This document shows positions 1 to 11,094 of a stretch of DNA of 64,000 nucleotides, piece after piece. Under the pieces are notes generated by a model, which was not told where the DNA came from, did not search any database, and was given only the letters and a program-made list of their open reading frames with translations. Source of the DNA: Sphagnum compactum (taxonomy: Eukaryota > Bryophyta > Sphagnopsida > Sphagnales); assembly GCA_965153455.1 (NCBI GenBank), contig OZ234493.1, forward strand, positions 8,484,213 to 8,548,212, given 5' to 3'. Positions within the stretch are counted from its first letter, which is position 1. Each line of letters begins with the position of its first letter. Made by a program: the position numbers and the translations under genes.

Positions 1-524
1 CGCAATGATTTTTTATATTTTATTTTATATTTTATTTTTCCTGTTTTTGCTCTTTCCAATTTTGTGATTTAGATGAAGTGGCGATTGTGGCGATTATCCA
101 TAAGATGATTTAGTCAGATTTGGCGACAAGAAAATATCAAAGTAAAAAAAAAAAACAATCTTTAGCATCCTTCTATAATTTTAGCCACTTGGGATAGAAT
201 CTAGTAATTTGTTTCAAAAAATTAGATTTTTTTTTCAAATTTTTGGTGACTTAAAAAACTTCAAAAAACACTAAATTTTTGCCAATTTGATTATTTATTT
301 TTTGCCATTTGGCAAAAAAATTTGCCCAAAAAAACACTGTGTAACAAGTGCAGCTTCAAACTCATGTGTCTCCAATAATGGATGAATTTTGAAGATAGAC
401 TCCATGCAGATTTTGTGGACATTCTTCCCTATCCATCCATTGACACAATATTCCAGAATGGAATTTGATTAGATATGTAATTCCCATTTTTTTAAACTAC
501 CCTCTACCCAAGGACAATAGAGTT

Positions 525-760
525 ATCCGTAAAGTAAGAAAAACACAGCACCAGAAGAACCCTGAGTTTAATAGCATTCAATAGGGGAGGAAACTCATAA
601 AAACCACCAATTTTGGTTGTAAACTGAGTTTCATCCTGTCTTTCCTGAGCGCCTGCACTGCTGCTACATATATTTCCACTGCTCCTAACTGTACAATTAC
701 TATAATTAGTCTCGAAGTGCCAAGATTGGTTGAGTTTTCCACAAGCTTCTATAGCTTGCT
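525..760 (+). repeat. Dispersed repeat family, copy A (partial)
   Basis: This stretch matches 35055-35440 on the plus strand and 23680-24080 on the minus strand. Shared blocks include 'aaacacagcacc', 'ccctgagttt', 'taaactgagtttcatcctg' and 'gctacatatatttt.cactgctcc', in the same order and spacing. Copy A has only the left part of the roughly 400-bp unit. No coding capacity or clear terminal repeats are visible. The family is unclassified; it could be a MITE, a SINE or a solo LTR fragment. The remainder of 1-815 shows no gene. Confidence 0.8.
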
Positions 761-824
761 ATTGTAAGAGGTGTAACAAGTTGTTTGGGTGGTGGGTTTT
801 TTTCTTTTGGGTTATTACATAATG

Positions 825-1055
825 TAAAGGGCGTCGTGGTCGTCAGGCGTGGTCTGGCGTGGTCGTCAGGCGTGGTCGTGATGAAATGAAGCTTTTTTCA
901 TTCATCATCTGACCCGTCCATCCCCCGGCAACGTCGTGGTCGTGAAGCTTCGGGATGAAATCAAGCTTTCCATGCAGACGTCGGGATGAAATGAAACTTT
1001 CCATCCGTCCGTCCGTCCGTCATCCATCCCGTCATCCGTCCCGTCATCCATCCAA
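825..1055. repeat. GC-rich minisatellite of GTCGTGG and CCGTC/CATCC units
   Basis: Short degenerate units alternate: 'gtcgtggtcgtcaggcgtgg' variants on the left, 'gggatgaaat' pairs in the middle, and runs of ccgt/catc units at about 1003-1055. The local GC content is far above the flanks. The 73-codon reading frame across it is just the repeat translated. It may be an internal part of the Helitron-like element ending at 1882. Confidence 0.75.
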
Positions 1056-1109
1056 ACAGAACAAATATATATTTTGAAAAGGGAGAAAACTAGAAAAAAA
1101 ATAAAAACA

Positions 1110-1810
1110 GAAAAACACTTTAACAATTAGAAACTTTTTGTAAACACTTAAACATGAAACAAAAAAGGGAAATACAGTAAAATAATCTTAAAAGAAAATT
1201 AAAAAATAGATGACAAAAAATAAGAAACAAAACAGAGAGCAAAAGAAAGAAAAAAAAAACCATACTTGAAAAAAAAAAGAGGTTTGTCTTCTTTTTCCAA
1301 ACTTCAAACCTGCATCTAATCAAAAAAAAAATTATTTTTATTATAAAACATATTAGAAAAACTAGAATATTTTTTGGAAAGAAAATAGAAACTAAATAAA
1401 TAAAGGCATAATTTTTAAAAAAAATGAAGATAGACAAAATAAGAATAGAAAAAATTAAAACATGAAACAAACATAAACAAAAAAGTAAAACACAAAAACT
1501 ATAAAAAAGGAATGGAAACAAATGAAACAAGGAAAGGGAAATACAGTAAAATCACTTTAAAGAAAAAAAATTACAAAAAAGAAGAAACCAAATAAAGAGT
1601 AGGAAATAAGAAAAAATAAAACTTATAATAATGAAGAAAAACCCTACTTGAAAAAGAATGAGGTGTGTCTTCTTTCTCCAAACTTCAAACTTGCATCCAA
1701 GTAAACAAAAATACAAAAGTGAAAAAGAAACACTTTATTTTTATTTTACAAAATAATAATAAAAACAGAAAACACATAAAAATAAAAAATAAAAAAGATA
1801 AAAGTTTTTA
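1110..1810. repeat. A-rich direct duplication, about 370-380 bp period
   Basis: Two imperfect copies lie head to tail. The block 'gggaaatacagtaaaat' is at 1167 and 1536, and 'gtcttcttt.tccaaacttc' follows at about 1284 and 1665. Both copies are extremely A-rich on the plus strand. The apparent 136-codon minus-strand frame (1120-1530) is low-complexity Phe/Leu/Ile read from this tract and is not supported as a gene. Confidence 0.7.
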
Positions 1811-1837
1811 AAAAAAACTAAAACATGAACCAAACAT

Positions 1838-1882
1838 TGTTGAAATAACACACCTGTGCATTAGGCACGGGGTTCAAACTAG
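1838..1882 (+). mobile_element. Helitron-like 3' terminus (hairpin plus CTAG)
   Basis: A 7-bp stem (cctgtgc 1853-1859 with gcacggg 1865-1871, one G-T wobble) and a 5-nt loop are followed eight bases later by CTAG at 1879-1882, and then by T. A short 3' hairpin just before a terminal CTRR, inserted between A and T, is the known hallmark of Helitrons. The last 13 bases match the terminus at 25570 except at one position. The matching 5' TC end was not located, so the element length is unknown. Confidence 0.55.
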
Positions 1883-3206
1883 TTAATGTTTAAAGGTGAT
1901 GTGTGGTGACAATGTCATTTGGGGTGTGGGGTAGCTCCATCGATAAAACAAGAAAACAAAATGGAAAAAAATGAAGAACTTACTTGCACAATACGACCGA
2001 AGGCACACCTCTACACTCTAGGGAAATCTTTGTTTTCTTGCAAATCCTATTAATGCATAACAATGACAATAACACCAACAATTGAGCACTACTACCATCA
2101 CCACCTACCTTTGGAGCTTGATGTTCCTAGAATCCTTAGTTGCTTTGTGCATTATAATAGTCAAAATAGCAACTCCTACTAGTAAGGTTTTAATCATTGT
2201 CAAACATTACAACAAAAAGGAACAAGATGGAGGTGGTGGCAAGGCACCAAGCCCAAGCTTGAACCCACCATTGCTTTGAGCTTGAAGCTTGTTTAGGCTT
2301 GGCCAAGCTTTTTTATTAAAAAAATTAAATTATCTGATTTTTTCAATTTTTTTTCGATATTCAAATTTTTCATCCAACATTTTCATCCATTTTTCATCTT
2401 AAATAATAGCCAATTAATAGGGGTTATCGAATGTATGGATGGGTTAGTATTCAAACACCTACTTATGAACAAACATAGAACAAATCGGACCTTGCAAGTG
2501 GATGAGTTTCACACACATTGACCTTTGTGATTGGCCAATAATTAAAAATTTCATTTAATTCATAAATTTTAATTTTAAATTGGAAATTCATATCTCCATT
2601 GCATGGTGTCAAAATTGGATGCCATCTATGTCATTGGCTTCATGGAAAAAGGGGCAATCAACATTGGAAAAATTAAATGATTTGGAGACAAAAACAATTG
2701 GAGGATGTTCACAAATGCATGAAAAGGTGTGCATGAAACATGTATTCAACAAATTTTCATCAATGAATCACTTGTCATAGTAAGTGTGAATACTATCATT
2801 GTGCAATGCTACACCTCCAACATTTTTCAATTTTTGTTTAAACGATTGTTTGTAAACTTTCCATTGAAACTTGCAAAAAAGGGAATTCATTTTGATTGAA
2901 AATGTGAAACTCATGTTGGTGTTATATTCATGAAGCATTTGTTTTTTTGAAAGTGTTACATTGAGATCTTCTAAATGATATGGGGCATGAAAGGATTGTT
3001 AAACTTGGTTAAGCCATAATTTCATAATTAGTTTGTGAATGCAATAATTTGCAATTAAATCTTGAAGGAATCTTAGGTTAGATGCCAACCATAACTTAAT
3101 TAATGCATCTTTCCCACTTACCTTAAAACCCAAAAATTTCAACATAATTTCAAGATTTAGCAAGAAGGATTAGTCATAATTTGTGTTGGTGTTGTTATGG
3201 GTTATA
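1883..3206. other. AT-rich intergenic DNA, nothing recognised
   Basis: Open frames of 65 and 66 codons (2082-2279 and 2580-2780, plus strand) have no recognisable motif, no supporting splice sites and biased AT-rich composition. I see no RNA gene here. It may be decayed transposon sequence. Confidence 0.5.
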
Positions 3207-3355
3207 CATTGGAAGAAAAACTATTTTTTGAAACTTGTCTTATGCAATTACACGTGTCATATGCAATTAAAAAATGTTGCCTGCAACTGTTCTTTAATTG
3301 CATGTGACATGTATAGTTGCATAAGATAAGTTGCCCAAAAAACAATCTACTAGTG
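3207..3355. mobile_element. Fold-back MITE with a CACTA-type terminus
   Basis: The whole 149-bp segment is one imperfect inverted repeat. 'cttgtcttatgcaatta' on the left pairs with 'cttatcttatgcaacta' read from the right strand, and 'tgcaattaaa' is also mirrored. Read from the right end the terminus is CACTAGTAG, as in CMC/EnSpm (CACTA) elements; the left end is decayed. The repeated ttgcaa motifs also occur in the large elements at 4850-6830 and 29141-31848, suggesting one family. Confidence 0.6.
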
Positions 3356-4849
3356 ATATTTAAAGATATGATCAAATAAGTCTCATTGTTTGTTTGTGAT
3401 GGTGAAACAAAATTGATGAGTAGTAAATCATATTTGTTATGTTCACAATGAACTTCATGTGTGTTTGGCCTTTTGAAACATACTTGATGAATGTAAATGT
3501 GTTTTTAATCTAATGTTGGGTTATAGTGTCATGAACATTAATCAAAGAAATTTCTACATTTATTTTTGAGGAACATGCTTAGAGTTTTTGAAATTTATGT
3601 TTAGAAGTTTCTAAAAGTTTTTTTAAATATCCTTACAAAATATGTTTAATAATTTTAAAGAATTTTTAGAAAGATTCAGATAATATGAAATTTAAAAAAT
3701 AAGTTTCTAGAAAAATCTTTGAAAAATATGCATAAAAACTTTTAGAAGTTTCTTAAAATATTTTTGAAAAAAATGCTTCAAATTTTTTTGAAAGATTTTT
3801 TATATACATTTTGAAATATTTTGAAAGATTATTGAAAAATATGTTTAAAAATTTATAAGAATTCCAATAAAGATCCAAAAAACATGCATAATTTTTTAAT
3901 AAACATTAAAATAACTTTTTAAAATATAATTAATGGAAGCTTTTTAAATATAACTAATAAATTTTTTGATAAAATTTGGTCAGAAAACATTTCTAGAATA
4001 TTTTTTCTTGCATCATGCTTTGTTCAATCAATAAAATCATCTAGTTTTCATTGCACAAAAACCTTGTTTGTCAAATTCATATAGTTTTCTTCAGTTTTTA
4101 TATTTATCTTGTCCTTAACATATAACCATGTTCAACATCTTTTGGGAATTAGGTTTCGAAAAATAAGATCTAAGGTTAGAGATCATCATGAAAGTGTTGC
4201 AAGCCTTTGAAAAAAAGGATATTTTGAATGACACTAGTTGATGGTTTCTACAAGTGAGGGTGTGGTTTAGACCATTAACACCACCATCATCATCTAAAGG
4301 GGATTCCTCCTATTTTAATTTGGTTATAAATTTGATTCTACCTGTCACATCATTATTGTGAGACATGGATGAAATTTATGGAACCACGTAATTACAATGT
4401 TCCCATTGCCACAAAGTTGTTTATGATGTTGATCATTGCTTTCAATTGCATCTTGAATTACAACAAGGTCAATCATAGTTTGCCAACACTAACCACTTGG
4501 GTGAGAATGTGGAAAAAACACTTGAAAGAAAAATGTTACAAGCAAAGGCATGACTATTAAATCAATTAAACCAAGGACAAGCCAATATCATGGAAACTAG
4601 ATTTGCACATTTGTAGGTGTTCCTAGTGAACATAACCTTTCAAGTGAAACCCACATCAAGTTCCAATAACCTTAAAAGGTGAAATAATTCCATATTATTT
4701 GACTCAAATCAAAATTGAAAAAAAATTCATGGGGAAATTTGTTTTGGATCCTTAACAAAAGGGTGCATGATATTTAGCTAAATGAAGGTTCACAAGTGCT
4801 AGAAAGTGGTGGAAACCATGTTAAGGTGCAAATGCCAAAAACTATGTCA
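3356..4849. other. AT-rich intergenic DNA, nothing recognised
   Basis: From about 3560 to 3970 a loose, slippage-like repeat of 'gaaatttttagaagtttct' variants dominates. A 63-codon plus-strand frame at 4369-4560 shows no known domain. No gene can be supported. Confidence 0.5.
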
Positions 4850-5059
4850 AATAGTGGTGAAAACACAAGAAGAAAAATTGTCATGCAACTATTGTGTGCA
4901 ATTGATGTAGTTGCATGCAACACATGCAACTGAATTATACCTCATAATTACATAGGACAAGTTGCACATGACCGATAATTGCATGTGATAGTATGTATGT
5001 GAATAGTATATATGGTATGGATTTATATTTTATACATCTATATTACTCTACAGGGGTTA

Positions 5060-5310
5060 TCCATGGTGACACGTGGCATCTCAACCTTATTTCAATATTC
5101 ATCATTATTAATAAATTAATATTTCAGCCATCTAATAAAATGTGAATCAAAATTTGACACATGTTCATTTGTGAAGGCCAATGATATGGTGACACATGAC
5201 ATTTGGACATTATTTCAATATTCATCATTATTAATATCTTAGCCATCCAATAAAATGTGAATCAAATTTTGACACATGTCCATTTGTGAAGGCCAATTAT
5301 ATGGTGACAT
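5060..5310. repeat. Tandem duplication, about 115-120 bp unit
   Basis: Two copies share 'atggtgacac', 'ttatttcaatattcatc', 'ccaataaaatgtgaatcaa' and 'catttgtgaaggccaat' in order. The repeats lie inside the long AT-rich element. Confidence 0.8.
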
Positions 5311-5353
5311 GCAACATTTAAAACCCATTAATTATGTTTTCTTATTAATCAAA

Positions 5354-5374
5354 TAGGTAGGTAGGTAGGTAGGT
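5354..5374. repeat. TAGG tetranucleotide run
   Basis: Five uninterrupted taggt/aggt units, followed by degenerate units to about 5420. A related GGTA/TACC cluster lies at 29570-29720 in the sister element. Confidence 0.85.
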
Positions 5375-5737
5375 CATAAGTCATACATAGGTAGGATGGT
5401 AGGGTTAGGCTAACTAGGTAGGTTTAAAATAATCCAATCTTATGTTTGAATTTAGTTTTTATGGTTGAGCTTCTTTCATTGGCTCACTCCACATAACATT
5501 TGGTATTTCATTTGTGAACAAAACAAATGCACCTACTTATTTAGTGTTCACATTTGAAATTTAGGGCAAAAAATACGGGATAAAAAATTTAATTGCAAAT
5601 GCAACCAATGTAGTTGCAACCTACATGCAAATAGTATGTGTTACCTTTGTCACATTAACAAAGTTTACCTACTAGCTATATTGATTATATTATATGAAAT
5701 ATAATTTAATATGTAGTAATAATTATATGATCTTTTC

Positions 5738-5740
<3 letters not shown>

Positions 5741-5776
<36 letters not shown>
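5741..5776. repeat. TA dinucleotide microsatellite
   Basis: Eighteen uninterrupted TA units inside the AT-rich element. Confidence 0.95.
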
Positions 5777-5777
<1 letters not shown>

Positions 5778-6830
5778 CTATGACTACCTATAATAATATT
5801 ATTACATAATTTAAGCTAGTAGCAAATTTAGGTCAATAATTAGCCTAAACTAAAGTACTTATAGGCTAACTAATGACCCTACTAGCCATAAGTATATTAT
5901 GATAATAAATTTAAAATCATAGTTATTGAAAAGTAATAATAAAATTATTAACAACTAATCATAATGATAATAATAATATAACATGTAACATTCACTACTA
6001 ACATTAATTTAAATAATTAGTAATAGTTAATAATAAGTAATTATGTTAACTAATGTAGCCTAGCAACAAATATATTACCATAATTAATAAAAAGAAAATA
6101 GAATATACCAAATAATAGTAACATTATTATTAACTACTAATTTTATTTATAACAATAGTATGATTATAAATATTCACTATTAACATTACTTCAATTAATT
6201 TATACGAATTAATAGTGTTATAACATTATAACCTAGCTTAGGCTAATTAGTGTAACCTACTAACCACATGTATAATAATAATAATAGTAAATATTCATTA
6301 TTAATTTCAATTATAATATTTAATAAAAGTAATATAATACTATAATGTTATTACATAGCTTAAGCTAAGGTATTCATATGCTAGCAAATGTAACCTACTA
6401 AGCATAAGTATATTAACATAATTAATTCTACAAATAATGAATTTAAGTTATTACTATTATTATTATTTTAAAAATAATTACTGCATAATAAATTTTTTTT
6501 CATTAGTAAATACATAATAATGTTAGTAATTATAACTATAACTATTAAAAATGATTTATAGGTATTATTGCCTATAATGATTAATGATTAAAAAATAATA
6601 TTATAGTAATCTTTTAACTTATATTGGTAGCTAACCTAGGTTAGGATATTTAAAGGCTAGCAAGCGTAACCTATTAATTAACCATGGCTAAACTAACATT
6701 GATAATAGTCATATTAATAATTATAATCATAATTTTTTTTTAATAAATATATATATATGATTACCTATAATGATTAATAATATTATAATATAATTACCTA
6801 GCCTAGGCTAGGGCATGCCATTTTAACAAT

Positions 6831-9800
6831 GCCCCACATGTCACAAAATTATTATTTTTCATAATTCCATGTCATTTTCTCCATATACCCATTTTTTTAC
6901 CATTTGTACATTTAATCTCTAGTGCAATGAATGCATTTTGAAACATATATTCCATTTACAAATTTTGATATATGCTTTCATGATTCTTACATATATACAT
7001 TGCAAGCTACTTGTAGTTTCACATTCATCATGCAACTTATAACATTTACTTTCGCCTTTATCATATATATATCATCTTTCGTGCCATGTTTTTTCCAAAT
7101 CCTCATTCATTTATCTCAACCGTTGAATATGGTACATGGGTCAAATATATCTCAACCATTGATCATATGGTACATGGGAGACATATGTGTTTGATTATCT
7201 CAAGTCCATAAAAAATACAAGTATAATTATGTGTCCTGCATGTAATCATTTGTACATAGTAAGGACAATATTAGCTTGTCACCAATTAGCATGTTCCATT
7301 TAGAAACAATCATCAACGACAGGGGTTGCGATGCCTTGATCATTATTGAGTTCTTCTTTTCTTTTGCTTAAACATGGATCACATTTGTAGATCTCATCAA
7401 TGCTTTCCATTTGGGTTTACCGCACCCCCATTCATAGCACCATATTCCATATGTTATTTGTGTCACTGTTCAACGTGCCTTGCATATTCTTTTAGTTCGT
7501 ATGGTCACTGACCATTCAACATTGTAACTTGGCATGTATTTGCCCTTTCTTTTTTTTTCTTTTTTTTCCTTCATGAGGTGGTGAAAAAGCCCACTAAAAG
7601 ACTCGCTTTTGTTTCCATCAATACATAATAAACATTGGGAGTTACAAAAGGAACACACAATTAAAGTTTGGGCTTTAGCTTCCAAAGATTTTCAAAAATG
7701 GTTTTGGATCTTTCTCCACCTCCATTAACACAATTGTGTTGCACACAAGCAAATACTTTTGAGTAGTGCATGCATTGGCTTTGAGGGTTTTTGCGGTCCC
7801 ATTCGGTGAAACCACATTAGCTTTTCGTTTTTTTCATTCATTGCAAAAGGTTGACCTCTATGCTTTTGTCAATAATTTCCACCTAGACATAAAATTTATT
7901 TTAGATTGAGACACATTTATTTTCGCTTTGGCACGTTCATCATGTCTTTCATTTAATAGACCTTTACGTATGGTGTATATGAGTTTTTTTATGATATTGT
8001 TTTGTCCCATATGACTTTGCAAATGGCTTTGATCTATTTTTTGAAGTATGTGGACACATTGTTCATGGTCAAGTTCCCCATATGTATTAGACTTGTTTAT
8101 GGCATCACAATTACTAGCTTTGGAAAAGTAAACTGGTGATATCCAATCCATCACAATTGGAAAGGTGACCTATTGATTGGTCACCAATGAAGATCATATT
8201 TGCCATTGATTTGCTATTGATATAGGCAACCTATTGATTAAAGTGTTAGGCATATGTATCCGTGAACTAAATGGCAAATATGATCTTCTTCTGGTACCTT
8301 AGATCGATTTTTCCCATGTATTTAATGATTTTATGTGTGCCCATCCCCCCAATATATTTGGTAGGGTTCTTGACACATGGATCTCATAGTCATTTCATTT
8401 GAATTTGATACACATTAAGGGGATCCTTTGGGTGAAACATTGTTTGCCATAACACATTTTTGTGTTTTCATCCCTATTACTTTAGCCCACCTTACTTGTG
8501 TTTTTATTCATTTGTTAATGATACACATATTGTTGGTCCTACTTTAGATGTGGTACTTGTTTTTTTACGATTATAATCAAAATTTGATACATTAAGACTT
8601 TTCATTTAACTAGTAAAATGAATAGCTTATATTCCATAGGGATTAAACTTGTCCATATCATTTTTTCTAGGCTTTTGAACACCCGACATAGGTTTTCATA
8701 TTCTAGGTGCACCAATGGATTTTATGCCATTTGTGAAGTCCTTTGTTGCAAAGGCACTTTAAAAGGATTTCAAAACCATAATTAACCCCGCCATGCTTAC
8801 AAATCCATAAATAGTCATTGCAATGCTTTCATTTTGTTATGTGTAATGCCCATGCTATTACTACATATTGTATTTTCACCTCCATGTATCTTGCAACATT
8901 ACATTGAGTTTGATTCATGTATCATGGTTATGTAACAAAAGTTATTGAACACATGACCTGCTGGCACTATGGTGGGTCATTTGGCTTGTTTTCAAATTAT
9001 TTACCTACTTTTTAGGGGGCTTGGCCTATCCTCGATGGTTCGATTACTACCTATGCCTTTTTGAGATGTTCGGTTTTGATCACTCATGCATTTGTCATTC
9101 ATTTTTAGTGGGACAATCGCCCTATTCTTCTCGATGCAATGGCGCATGTTAAAACTAACATTATTATTTTCTAGTTGGCATTGTAAGGTGCTCGAATTTT
9201 ACTACCTTAAGTTGTCCATTATCAGGTCCCCCATTTAAAAGTCTTATGGCATGATCATAATATCATTTACAATTCTTTGACAAATTATTTACACAAGTGG
9301 GAGCTTGCCACATTTCTACTAGATGTTCCCACGGATGCCACATGAACACATTACAAATTTACAATATCATGAAATTTCATTATAAACCGTGCAAAAATCG
9401 TAAAACAAAATGTCTTTGCAACATCCGTGGGTTTCAAATGTAAAAATGACACGAAAAATATATATATTACTTCTATATAAATGATATGTCTCTTTTACTT
9501 GTGATGTTTTGATGTGAAATACACACAATTTACATTTTACGTAAATTTGTGCAATTATTGTGATGTAATTTTGGATAACACTATGTGATTTTTGTGTATT
9601 AAACATGAACATTCACGTATGTCATTCAAAAACAATGTTTCATCCATTTGAATATTTAAGATATTGAATATGTGCAAATATCATTTATATTAACCAGAAC
9701 ACAAAATTCATGCGATTTTTGTACGAACTTATGAAGCCTAGTAAGTTTGTGATGCATGTCTCCGATCTTGTGCACGTCCATCCACGAACATTTGGTTATT

Positions 9801-10925
9801 AACTCATCTTACCACACTTGCATTTTATTTGTCTTCACTTCATTTCTTTATAACATTAGGTGCCCGCCTTCACTTGCCACATCCTATAGTTACACATCTT
9901 TCATGCTATTAGTGTGGACATATTGTTGATGATTTTGGTATCCATATGTTTCGGTGCATGTGCAGGAAAGTACACTACAACCCACAATATTCTTCAAAAT
10001 ATTGTCACAATTATTACTTTGGAGAATGGAACACATGTACAAAGAATGGTTTCCCACCTTTCCCCCCACCTTACTTAATAACAAATCAACATTCTTATCA
10101 CTAAATACAACTTTTGTACCTCAACAGACATTATCATAGTTGATCAAATTTACCCATAAATGATATATTGTGCATTGTCCACAATAGTGCTTGTAGCAAC
10201 AAATGCCACTTAAGAAAAAACATGATCATATGCAGAGCCGCAACATGAAATGATTTCATTTCCCTTGTTGTAAAAACTTATGGTTGTCTTCATTCTCATT
10301 TCAACTTTTTTTTAAAATTTTTTTGTGCCCATGCCATTATAGCTTATCATTATTGATCCTCTTTGTTTCTTCTGATGTTTATTTTTATTATCAATGGCAT
10401 GGGTCCATAGCCCTCCAATGCACAAAAAACATTGTTATTTTTCAATGTGATGTGAGCTTTGGAAACATTCTTCACTTCTTTTACACATCATAACTAGTGC
10501 ATTTTTGTTGTTAGTTGATTTGTGATAGACGACACCTTTTTAATTTACAAATTTCTATTTTATTAGTGTATTGGTGGTGGCTTGATTGTTATGTTCTTTT
10601 CTGATTTGTGTTATTGGGATTTTATTTGCCTTTTTACTTTATGGATGGGTTCCAATCCTTGCCTTTTTTAATATACAAGGTTTTTATTCTAATAGTTGGA
10701 AAGGTCAATGTGTATTCCTAACATCCAAGTATATATGTGGGTGCAATTTAGAGATGATTTGCATTACCAAACCCAATTTACATCCAATTAACCAACTAAA
10801 AACTTAACACAATAATGGATTAAATCATTCATCTTTCCCCTTCATTTCACCCAGTTAACTCCCACTTCCCCTTTTCCCCATCTACTTGATTGTTGTCTCA
10901 CTAAAGATTTTAACCATTAAACTCA
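6831..10925. other. Intergenic DNA, no recognisable gene
   Basis: Several frames of 61-98 codons occur on both strands, the longest at 7858-8154 (minus) and 7470-7685 (minus). None shows a recognisable domain, and none joins to a neighbour through plausible splice sites. Composition is AT-rich. No tRNA- or rRNA-like segment was noticed. Ancient transposon remains are likely but unproven. Confidence 0.5.
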
Positions 10926-11085
10926 ATTTCACACATAGGGTCAACATAGATATTTTTATTCTATTTAACTCTCTCTTGATTTGGGGTTAAAAAACAAAAA
11001 TATAAGTAGTAAATTAACATATATTCACACAAAAAAAAGAAAAAAAGAGAGTTTAATGGGGTTAATTTAGCCCCTATGTGGAACA
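10926..11085. repeat. Imperfect inverted repeat just upstream of the helicase relic
   Basis: 'acacataggg' near 10932 pairs with 'cccctatgtg' near 11071, and 'tttaactctctc' near 10966 pairs with 'gagagtttaa' near 11047. The arms face each other across about 70 bp of AT-rich loop. It may be a MITE, or a structured 5' part of the element that follows. Confidence 0.55.
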
Positions 11086-11094
11086 TTCACATTG

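Larger units (their letters stand above)
4850..6830. mobile_element. Long AT-rich non-coding element, relative of the one at 29141-31848
   Basis: The order of modules matches the element at 29141-31848. Both have subterminal ttgcaact-rich sequence, then GACACGTGGC-type motifs, then a TAGG tetranucleotide run, then 'gggataaaa' next to mirrored ttgcaa motifs. About 1 kb of taa/tta-rich DNA punctuated by 'cctaggctaa' follows. A 115-bp tandem duplication is included at 5060-5310. No coding frame is present. Boundaries are approximate and only the left end resembles the sister element's terminus. I read it as a non-autonomous CACTA-like element or a fragment of one. Confidence 0.5.

Noticed and set aside
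1120-1530. 136-codon minus-strand frame rich in Phe, Leu and Ile
   Set aside because: It is the complement of an A-rich tract that is itself a direct duplication. There is no domain, signal peptide logic or splice context.
5340-5410. TAGG run considered as a telomere-like or CRISPR-like repeat
   Set aside because: The unit is not TTTAGGG and there are no spacers. It is a simple tetranucleotide repeat in an AT-rich element of a eukaryotic genome.
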